Below are positions 1 through 5,730 of a stretch of 5,730 bases of DNA, in pieces (within the stretch, counting starts at the first letter, position 1; the number at the start of each line of letters is the position of its first letter). The DNA lies in NCBI GenBank assembly GCA_947629065.1, contig CANRCH010000111.1, forward strand, positions 1-5,730, read 5' to 3'. Made by a program: the position numbers and the translations under genes. Under the pieces are notes generated by a model that saw nothing but the letters and a program-made list of their open reading frames with translations, was not told the origin of the DNA and ran no database searches. This DNA is from an uncultured Aliarcobacter sp. GTDB taxonomy: Bacteria > Campylobacterota > Campylobacteria > Campylobacterales > Arcobacteraceae.

Positions 1-689
1 CAATAGTTCAAGATATGTTAGCTATTGCTTCAAGTAGAGAACTAGAGATAAAAAAACTCATTTTTGAGTTAAGTAACCATAAATTTAAAATTTCAGCACT
101 AGAAGAGTGTAAAAACAAAACTGGTTATATAATGGTTTCAAGATTAAAAATCAGCTCTTATGATACTGAAGAGTATTTAGTACATACAGCTTTAACAAGC
201 GATTATAAGAAATTAGATGATGAAGTTGCTTCAAAAATCTTTAATTTAATAGCAAAAGAGCAAGCAAAAGTAATAATTGATGAAAATGATATTGGACAAT
301 TAAAAGAGTATTATGATAATCAAAAAGATACAATTTTACAAGAAAATGAAAAAACAAATAGTGAACATTTTTCAACTGCAAGCATAAAACTACACAAATG
401 GGCAGATGATAAACTAGACGATATAAATAAAGAGCTAAAAGAGACAAAAGCAAAAATAAAAGAGCTAAATAGACAAAGCTCTTCTATGGTTAGAATTGAA
501 GATATAGAGAAAATACAAATGGCAATAAAAGAACAAGAGAGAAAAAGAAAAAAAATTCAAAGAGAGATTTTTGATATTGAAGATGAGATTGAGGCAAAAA
601 GAGATGAGCTAATCGAAGAGTTAAAATTGGCAAAAAAACAAAAAATAGAAGAAAATAGATTATTTATAATAGAGTGGGAAATAAAATGA
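1..689 (+). CDS. C-terminal part of probable SNF2-family defence helicase (5' end outside window)
   Basis: The open frame runs into the window from the left: codons from position 3 are in frame and no stop precedes the first ATG at 15, so that ATG is probably internal. About 228 residues are visible, and no helicase motif falls inside them. The second half is a long, highly charged coiled coil. A WADDKL segment is followed by heptad-like Lys/Glu stretches, then a segment reading EIFDIEDEIEAKRDELIEEL and a hydrophobic end, LFIIEWEIK. From memory of the family, this arrangement (charged coiled coil, F-D-x-E-D-E-I-x-x-R-D-E-L-I, then an LFxIxW-like end) is typical of the C-terminus of large SNF2/HepA-like helicases in DISARM-like and related defence loci. 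The stop TGA at 687 overlaps the start of the methylase gene by 4 bases, which supports co-expression. The helicase identity is inferred; the coiled coil and partial state are seen directly. An unrelated coiled-coil protein remains possible. Confidence 0.68.
   Translation, partial: IVQDMLAIASSRELEIKKLIFELSNHKFKISALEECKNKTGYIMVSRLKISSYDTEEYLVHTALTSDYKKLDDEVASKIFNLIAKEQAKVIIDENDIGQLKEYYDNQKDTILQENEKTNSEHFSTASIKLHKWADDKLDDINKELKETKAKIKELNRQSSSMVRIEDIEKIQMAIKEQERKRKKIQREIFDIEDEIEAKRDELIEELKLAKKQKIEENRLFIIEWEIK
676..680 (+). promoter_or_regulatory. Ribosome binding site that decides the methylase start
   Basis: GGGAA ends 5 bases before the ATG at 686. That ATG overlaps the upstream stop as ATGA, the usual arrangement for translational coupling. 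An in-frame GTG at 674 would give four more residues, but it has no Shine-Dalgarno sequence at a useful distance and would itself overlap this site. I therefore prefer 686. Confidence 0.7.
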
Positions 690-3661
690 ATGAAAAACAA
701 AAAAAATTAATTGAGCTTTTAAAAGAGATGTTTCAACTAAATCAAACAGATTTAGATTTTGGAATATATAGAATAATGAATCAAAAAGCAGATGAGATAA
801 ATCAATTTTTAGAAAAAGATTTAATATCTTCTATAAAAAATGCATTTAGTAGCAACAGCAACGACTCTTTAAAAAAAGAGCTAGATGATTTAATCCTATC
901 AATCACAAATGCAGGAATGAACCCAGAAGATAGCCCAAAAGTAAAAGAGATAAGAGAAAAACTAGCATCTTCTTCAAGTAGTGAACAAAATGAAAATGAA
1001 ATCTACTCATATATGACAAACTTTTTTAGCAGATACTACAAAGATGGTGATTTTGTAAGCCTAAGACGATATAAAAAAGACACCTATGCTATTCCTTATG
1101 AGGGAGAAGAGGTTAAACTTCATTGGGCAAACTCTGACCAATACTATATAAAAACAAGTGAGTTTTTCAAAGATTATACTTTTAAAGTAGGAAATAATAC
1201 TTATCACTTTAAAATAGTAGATGCCAACACAGAACAAAACAACAACAAAGCAAATAGTGAAAATGAAAGAAGATTTGTTTTAGATTTTAATTATCCACTA
1301 TATGAAGAAAATGGAGAGCTGTTTATACGGTTTGAGTACAAAGCTATTGGAAAAGAGCCACAAAGTAAACTAAATGAAAAAGCTATTGAGACTATACTAA
1401 AAGAGCAAAATCCACTGGTAAAAAACTTACAAACTTTAGCTCCTACTGAAAAAAACAAAACTAGAACAATTTTGGAAAAGCACCTTACAGATTATACTAG
1501 CAAAAATAGTTTTGACTATTTTATTCACAAAGATTTAAAAGGATTTTTAACTAGGGAGCTTGATTTTTATATAAAAAATGAGATTTTATATATTGATGAT
1601 ATTTTAAATGTTTCAAGTTCACAAATAGAAAATACTCTAAATAAAGTAAAAACTTTTAAAACAATAGCACAAAAGATAATCGCATTTTTATCTCAGTTAG
1701 AAGAATTTCAAAAAAAACTTTGGCTTAAAAAGAAGTTTGTAATAGATACAAACTACTGTATAACTCTTGATAAAATAGATGAGAAGTTTTACACTAAAAT
1801 AGTAGAAAATAGTAAACAACTACAAGAGTGGAAAGAGCTTTTTGATGTAGAGATAAACTCTGTAGATGATTTGAAAAAAGAGAGATTTTTGGTACTAGAT
1901 ACCAAGTTTTTTGATAGTAGTTTTAAAGATGAGCTTCTAGGAGAATTTGATGATATAGACAAAGAGTGCGATGGAGTTTTGATAAATAGTGAAAACTTTG
2001 GAGCATTAAATCTACTTCAAGAGAGATATAAAGAACAAGTAAAAACAGTTTATATAGATCCACCTTATAATACAGGTGATGATGGTTTTTTATACAAAGA
2101 TAATTATAGAGATAGTTCTTGGCTTACCATGATTGAGAACAGAATGAACATTTTGAAGACTTTTCTAAATAAATTGGGAGCTATATTTATAAGTATTGAC
2201 GATAGAGAATTATTTAATTTACAATTGCTGATGAATGAAATATATTCAGAATATGCTTCAAAAAATATTGCAATCAAAATGGCTGAACCTACTGGCAAAA
2301 AAATGGCATCTGTAATAAAATCTGGAAGTATCCCAAAGCTAAAGGAATATGGACTTGTTTATAAGCATGACAAAGTTAATGGCTTTGACTTTGAAAGAAT
2401 TCCAAAAGAAAAATGGGATAATGAGTATAAAACTGTTTTAACAAATGTATCAAAGAGTGAAATTGTTTTTATTAAATCAATTCGTGATGACGAAGATTAT
2501 ACATCAGAGAATTTAATTAAAGTTGATGAAATTTTATCAAAAATTGAATTTATATCATTAGCTAATTTTGCCAAAAATGAGAATTTATCAATAAATGATG
2601 AATGGAAATATCAAAATGCATGGAGAATAATTCGTGATGCATCTTTAGAGGGTGGTGCAAAATTAATTGCTGATGAAAAAAATAGTAATCGAAATAATGG
2701 AGCATTTTATATTTTAACTCCTCAAAATAAAATGTATTTTATAAAAGCTGGTTATAATATAAATGTTTCGAGTCCAAGGGTTAAATTACTTTTTGCAGAC
2801 GATTATTTAACACTTCACGGGGGTGATTTTTGGTCTGATATAAAAACAACTGGATTAGATAATGAAGGTTATGTAGAGTTTTTAAATGGTAAAAAGCCAT
2901 TAAAATTAATTAAGAGATTTATTTCATCAATTTCTTGTGATAAAGATATAATAATTGATTTTTTTGCTGGATCTGGGACGACCGTACAGGCTATAATACA
3001 ACTAAATATTGAGAATAAAACAAATCTTAAATTTTTAGTTTGTGATATGGGTAATTATTTTAATGAAAAGCTAAAAATAAGAACTTTAAAAACTCAATAT
3101 TATGAAAAATATTCAAGTTTATTAAAATACTTCAAACTCGAAAGCTATGAAGATACTTTAAACAACCTAGCATTTAAAAATGTAAAAGAAGATTTATTTG
3201 AAGCTTCAGTAAAAGAGGATTATCTACTAAACTATATTTTAGATTATGAGACAAATGACTCTTTACTAAATCTTGACAGTTTTAAAACACCTTTTGATTA
3301 TAAACTAAAAATTGCAAGTGCAAGTGCAGGAGAGAGTATAGAGACAAACATTGATTTGGTAGAAACTTTCAACTATCTAATTGGACTAAAAGTTAAAACA
3401 AGAGCAAAAAAGAGGGGCTTTTTAGTAATAGAGGGTGAAAATCTAAAAGAAGAAAAAATCCTTATTATCTGGAGAGATAATAAATCAAACCAAGAACTAA
3501 ATGAGTTTTTCTCTAAAATGGACTTTACAGTTTACGATAAAGAGTTTGACACTATTTTTGTAAATGGAGATAACAATCTAGCAAATTTAAAAACAGATGA
3601 AAACCACTTCAAAGTAAAGCTAATTGAAGAAGAGTTCAAAGCTAGAATGTTTGGGGAATAA
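686..3661 (+). CDS. Adenine-specific DNA methyltransferase, beta class, type III Mod-like, with long N-terminal extension
   Basis: The 991-residue product probably transfers a methyl group from S-adenosylmethionine to adenine N6 in a specific DNA site, protecting self DNA. Motif IV, DPPYNTG, lies at residues 458-464 and suits an N6-adenine enzyme. The AdoMet-binding motif I, FAGSGTT, lies at 760-766. Motif IV before motif I is the beta-class order seen in type III Mod proteins, and the roughly 300 residues between them hold the target-recognition region. Typical Mod proteins have about 600-700 residues. The extra length here is mostly N-terminal (about 1-430), including DLDFGIYRIMN (22-32), FFSRYYKDGDF (113-123) and WANSDQYYIKT (147-157). 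I recall these blocks from large methylases next to defence helicases. A further conserved C-terminal domain (about 880-991) includes ETFNYLIGL and IIWR. The enzyme looks complete, with no frameshift. It overlaps the upstream gene by 4 bases and ends 2 bases before the next start. Methylase activity is well supported; the target site cannot be read from sequence. Confidence 0.93.
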   Translation: MNEKQKKLIELLKEMFQLNQTDLDFGIYRIMNQKADEINQFLEKDLISSIKNAFSSNSNDSLKKELDDLILSITNAGMNPEDSPKVKEIREKLASSSSSEQNENEIYSYMTNFFSRYYKDGDFVSLRRYKKDTYAIPYEGEEVKLHWANSDQYYIKTSEFFKDYTFKVGNNTYHFKIVDANTEQNNNKANSENERRFVLDFNYPLYEENGELFIRFEYKAIGKEPQSKLNEKAIETILKEQNPLVKNLQTLAPTEKNKTRTILEKHLTDYTSKNSFDYFIHKDLKGFLTRELDFYIKNEILYIDDILNVSSSQIENTLNKVKTFKTIAQKIIAFLSQLEEFQKKLWLKKKFVIDTNYCITLDKIDEKFYTKIVENSKQLQEWKELFDVEINSVDDLKKERFLVLDTKFFDSSFKDELLGEFDDIDKECDGVLINSENFGALNLLQERYKEQVKTVYIDPPYNTGDDGFLYKDNYRDSSWLTMIENRMNILKTFLNKLGAIFISIDDRELFNLQLLMNEIYSEYASKNIAIKMAEPTGKKMASVIKSGSIPKLKEYGLVYKHDKVNGFDFERIPKEKWDNEYKTVLTNVSKSEIVFIKSIRDDEDYTSENLIKVDEILSKIEFISLANFAKNENLSINDEWKYQNAWRIIRDASLEGGAKLIADEKNSNRNNGAFYILTPQNKMYFIKAGYNINVSSPRVKLLFADDYLTLHGGDFWSDIKTTGLDNEGYVEFLNGKKPLKLIKRFISSISCDKDIIIDFFAGSGTTVQAIIQLNIENKTNLKFLVCDMGNYFNEKLKIRTLKTQYYEKYSSLLKYFKLESYEDTLNNLAFKNVKEDLFEASVKEDYLLNYILDYETNDSLLNLDSFKTPFDYKLKIASASAGESIETNIDLVETFNYLIGLKVKTRAKKRGFLVIEGENLKEEKILIIWRDNKSNQELNEFFSKMDFTVYDKEFDTIFVNGDNNLANLKTDENHFKVKLIEEEFKARMFGE
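2213..2920 (+). other. Target-recognition region of the methylase, with distinct codon use
   Basis: This stretch (about residues 510-745) lies between the motif IV-VI block and the GKKPLKLIKRF segment that precedes motif I, where beta-class methylases keep their target-recognition domain. Its codon use differs from both flanks. From about 2385 to 2960 I read 14 TTA and 2 CTT leucine codons and no CTA, although CTA is frequent before 2100 and after 3110. CGT or CGA arginine codons appear three times here but are rare elsewhere in the gene, and ATT is more common relative to ATA. The boundaries are approximate. Confidence 0.6.
3653..3657 (+). promoter_or_regulatory. Ribosome binding site of the AlbA_2 gene
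   Basis: GGGGA inside the last codons of the methylase ends 6 bases before the ATG at 3664. Because the site sits within the upstream coding sequence and the genes are 2 bases apart, translation of the two genes is probably linked. Confidence 0.65.
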
Positions 3662-3663
3662 TT

Positions 3664-5073
3664 ATGCAAATATCAAAGCTAATTGAAAGAATAAATAATG
3701 GAGAAGATAGCTTTACGCAGTTTAAAAGAGAAACTATTACTATAAAAGAGCTAGCAAAAGAGTTTGTTGCTTTTTTAAATGCAAAAGGCGGAATAGTTAT
3801 TTTTGGTGTAGATGATAAAACTGGCAAGATTTTAGGATTATCTTTTGAAGAGGTTGAGAAATTAGGGCAAGAAATAGGAAACTGTGCAAATGAAAATGTA
3901 AAACCACCATTTCATCCAATTGTAGAAAATGTATTAGTCGAAGAAAAAAGATTAGTTGTTGTTCATATACCAAAAGGAGTTAGTAAACCTTATGCTACAA
4001 GCAGTGGAGATTATTATATAAAATCAAGCTCAGATAAAAAGAAAATTTCACAAGATGAACTTAGAAGACTTTTTTCAGAATCAAAAAGAGTATATGCAGA
4101 TGAAGAGCTTGTGTATGGTTCAAGTGTAAATGATTTAGATACAACTTTATTTTATAAGTTTTTAGAAAAAGACAATATTACTATTTATGAAGAGATAAAA
4201 AACAATAAACTTTATTTAGCCCAAGTACTAGAAAATTTAGAACTATTAAGAGATAATCAACTAACTTTAGCAGGAAATTTGATTTTTGGAATAAATCCTC
4301 AAAAATTTAATAAATCTTTTTATATAGATTGTTGTTATTTTGATGGAAATGATATTTTTGTAGATAAATATATTTCTAAAAAGACAATAAATGGAAACTT
4401 TTTAACTATGTTTAATAATAGTTTGAATTTTTTAAAAAGCAGTTTAAAAAGCACACAAAGTGGTGCTGATTTTAATAGCCCATCAGTTTTAGAAATAGAT
4501 GAAAGAGTTTTAAATGAATTAATAGTAAATGCTTTGGTTCATAGAGATTATTATATAAACTCTTCTATAAAAATATTTATATTTCATAATAGAGTAGAAA
4601 TAATAAGCCCTGGTAAACTTACAGACTCACTAACTGTTGAAAAAATAAAAAATGGTATATCTATTCATAGAAACCCTATATTAAACTCAATTTGTAAAAA
4701 TGTTTTGCCTTATAGTGGATATGGAAGTGGTATAAAAAGAGCATTAAATATTGACCCAACTATAGAATTTGTAAATGATATAGAGATGGAACAGTTTAAG
4801 TGCATTATTAAAAGAGATGATGAAAAGTTGGGAGATAAGTTGGGAGATAAGTTGGGAGATAAGTTGGGAGATAAGCTTTCAAAACTTACTAAAAATAGAA
4901 AACTAATCTTAAATGCTATTGGAAATAATAGTTCAGTAACAATAGCAGAACTATCGCAAATAGTAGGTATTAGCACAACAGCTATAGAAAATAATATTAA
5001 ATATCTCAAAGAAAATGATTTACTCAAAAGAGTTGGGAGTGATATTGCTGGAAGTTGGGAGATAATTAGATGA
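3664..5073 (+). CDS. AlbA_2 (Schlafen-like) / GHKL ATP-binding protein with winged helix
   Basis: The 469-residue product has the layout of the COG2865-type family. An N-terminal AlbA_2 domain (about 1-137) shows the early F-K-R-E element (20-23), AFLNAKGGIVIFGVDD (36-51) and a GDYYIKSSS segment (115-123). A middle linker leads to a GHKL-type ATP-binding domain (HATPase_c_4-like, about 275-365) with N-box E285..N289-A-L-V-HRDY296, an ISPG turn (314-317) and GSGIKRA (354-360). Four KLGD units follow (388-403), then a winged helix (about 410-469) whose likely recognition helix follows VGISTTA. The protein is soluble, with no signal peptide or membrane segment. Members of this family are often annotated as transcriptional regulators and are also found inserted in restriction-modification operons. 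The AlbA_2 fold is shared with Schlafen nucleases, but I cannot confirm a catalytic centre here. Its place between the methylase and the helicase suggests either control of the operon or an accessory effector role; both are inference. The gene ends in an ATGA overlap with the next gene. Confidence 0.9.
   Translation: MQISKLIERINNGEDSFTQFKRETITIKELAKEFVAFLNAKGGIVIFGVDDKTGKILGLSFEEVEKLGQEIGNCANENVKPPFHPIVENVLVEEKRLVVVHIPKGVSKPYATSSGDYYIKSSSDKKKISQDELRRLFSESKRVYADEELVYGSSVNDLDTTLFYKFLEKDNITIYEEIKNNKLYLAQVLENLELLRDNQLTLAGNLIFGINPQKFNKSFYIDCCYFDGNDIFVDKYISKKTINGNFLTMFNNSLNFLKSSLKSTQSGADFNSPSVLEIDERVLNELIVNALVHRDYYINSSIKIFIFHNRVEIISPGKLTDSLTVEKIKNGISIHRNPILNSICKNVLPYSGYGSGIKRALNIDPTIEFVNDIEMEQFKCIIKRDDEKLGDKLGDKLGDKLGDKLSKLTKNRKLILNAIGNNSSVTIAELSQIVGISTTAIENNIKYLKENDLLKRVGSDIAGSWEIIR
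4825..4872 (+). repeat. Four perfect tandem copies of a 12-base unit within the AlbA_2 gene
   Basis: The unit AAGTTGGGAGAT occurs four times without a mismatch and is followed by the start of a fifth copy (AAG, then CTT for leucine). It encodes KLGD four times in the hinge between the ATP-binding domain and the winged helix. The 12-base period keeps the frame, so copy-number change would alter linker length without breaking the gene. Short repeats at this position, often GDKL- or GEKL-like, are familiar in this protein family. Confidence 0.97.
5057..5061 (+). promoter_or_regulatory. Ribosome binding site of the downstream helicase gene
   Basis: GGGAG ends 8 bases before the ATG at 5070, which overlaps the AlbA_2 stop as ATGA. 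The local sequence TTGGGAGAT is identical to part of the 12-base repeat upstream. Confidence 0.68.
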
Positions 5074-5730
5074 GATTCAATGATAAGTTAGTTTTAAATA
5101 AATATATATTTTCACTTTTTGGAGTAGAAAACTTTGATGAGTTTTTAGAATATGAAAAATCTATAAAAAATGATACAAACTTAGAAAAAATAGATGAAGA
5201 GGGAATCTCTTTATATTATCATCTTTTAACAAGTAGATTTTTTTCAAATTTAAAAATAGATAAGATAAAACTACTTGAGTATGATAACAATATTGTAAGA
5301 CATACAAAAGAGCTAAAAAGAGAGATAAATTGGAAATATTTTCAATATTTGACTCTTTTATTTACTGAAATATATCTTGATATGTATTTTAATTCAAAAG
5401 AGTCTTTACTTAAAAATTTGAATGCTTTTTTAAAAGAATTTAATGAAAAAATGCCTAAAAAAGAACAATTAGAAACTTTTAAATACGAAGATTTAAATAA
5501 ATTGGCATTTTGGAATGCTACAGGAAGTGGAAAAACACTTTTAATGCATATAAATATTTTACAATTTAATCACTATAATAAAAACTCAAAGTATAAAATA
5601 AATAAAACCTTATTAATCACACCAAATACTGGATTAAGCCAACAGCACTTTAAAGAGTTTCAAGAAAGTGGACTAGAAGCTAAAATATTTAGTAAAGAGG
5701 GAGAAAATCTTTTTAGTAAAAAGGAAACTT
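5070..5730 (+). CDS. N-terminal part of DEAD/DEAH-type helicase, Res-like (3' end outside window)
   Basis: The first 220 residues are visible and no stop occurs before the window ends. A helical region (about 1-140) includes LLEYDNNIVRHT (68-79) and KYFQYLTLLFTEIYLD (89-104). The Walker A motif ATGSGKT follows at residues 150-156, in the context LAFWNATGSGKTLLMH. A motif Ia-like segment, LLITPNTGLSQQH, lies at 181-193. This is the start of a superfamily 2 motor like those in type III restriction subunits and related defence helicases, which use ATP to move along or remodel DNA. The position downstream of a beta-class methylase fits a Res partner. Helicase motifs II-VI and any nuclease domain would lie beyond the window, so whether this protein cuts DNA cannot be judged here. 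The start is supported by the ATGA overlap and a good ribosome binding site. Confidence 0.85.
   Translation, partial: MRFNDKLVLNKYIFSLFGVENFDEFLEYEKSIKNDTNLEKIDEEGISLYYHLLTSRFFSNLKIDKIKLLEYDNNIVRHTKELKREINWKYFQYLTLLFTEIYLDMYFNSKESLLKNLNAFLKEFNEKMPKKEQLETFKYEDLNKLAFWNATGSGKTLLMHINILQFNHYNKNSKYKINKTLLITPNTGLSQQHFKEFQESGLEAKIFSKEGENLFSKKET

Noticed and set aside
241..453. Hydrophobic 70-residue frame on the - strand
   Set aside because: The antisense of Lys/Glu-rich A+T-rich coding sequence always gives Leu/Phe-rich shadows; I see no reason to call a membrane peptide.
674..685. GTG at 674 as the methylase start
   Set aside because: The ATG at 686 has a better-placed GGGAA and the ATGA overlap with the upstream stop; the GTG has neither.
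699..706. Run of eight A near the start of the methylase gene, considered as a phase-variation tract
   Set aside because: Runs of 7-8 A occur elsewhere in the window (for example 548-555 and 871-877), as expected at this A+T content. The tract is short, and the gene is intact. Read-level length variation would be needed to revive the idea.
2104..2298. 64-residue frame on the - strand inside the methylase
   Set aside because: It is a shadow of the conserved segment after motif IV, with no family resemblance.
1..3661. Calling the locus class 1 DISARM outright
   Set aside because: Only the SNF2-like end and a methylase are visible. The methylase is of the beta, DPPY-first class, and the defining drmA, drmB and drmC genes are not in the window.
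3658..3668. A promoter or terminator between genes
   Set aside because: All gene junctions are overlaps or a 2-base gap, and I saw no hairpin followed by a T run at any of them.
3642..3827. 61-residue frame on the - strand across the methylase/AlbA_2 junction
   Set aside because: It is a shadow of two coupled genes, and an antisense gene here would cross their ribosome binding site.
4710..5027. Open frame of 105 residues on the - strand with repeated Ser-Pro-Asn-Leu
   Set aside because: It is the reverse reading of the 12-base repeat and winged-helix region of the AlbA_2 gene; it has no independent support and lies wholly inside a well-supported gene.

Overview
The window is a fully coding, strongly A+T-rich stretch of a bacterial chromosome or element. 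The A+T richness, the heavy use of AAA, TTA/CTA, ATA and AGA codons, and the protein style suggest a member of the Campylobacterota, perhaps the Arcobacter group. That placement is inference from composition, not from a marker gene. Four genes lie head to tail on the + strand with no gap longer than 2 bases, so they look like one operon. There is no room for a promoter or terminator, and both ends of the operon lie outside the window.

Layout. (1) Positions 1-689 hold the 3' end of a gene whose product ends in a long charged coiled coil. It resembles the C-terminus of the large SNF2-type helicases found in defence islands. (2) Positions 686-3661 hold a complete adenine-specific DNA methyltransferase of the beta (type III Mod-like) class. 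It has a DPPY motif, a target-recognition region, a late FAGSGTT motif, and a long N-terminal extension that ordinary type III Mod proteins lack. (3) Positions 3664-5073 hold a complete protein with a Schlafen-like AlbA_2 domain, a GHKL-type ATP-binding domain, a short KLGD repeat and a C-terminal winged helix. (4) From 5070 to the window end runs the N-terminal part of a DEAD/DEAH-type helicase with a clear Walker A motif. It is probably the restriction or translocase partner (Res-like).

How the genes may work together. The set looks like a restriction-modification or BREX/DISARM-like phage-defence cassette: a modification enzyme, two ATP-driven helicases or translocases, and an embedded ATP-binding AlbA_2 protein that could be a regulator or a second-line effector. 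The combination does not match a single textbook system that I can name with confidence. SNF2 helicase plus adenine methylase recalls class 1 DISARM, while beta-class methylase plus Res-like helicase recalls type III R-M or type 3 BREX.

Two details stand out. The target-recognition part of the methylase has codon use unlike its flanks, consistent with module exchange. The AlbA_2 gene carries four perfect 12-base repeats, and each internal unit also resembles a ribosome binding site followed by TTG.
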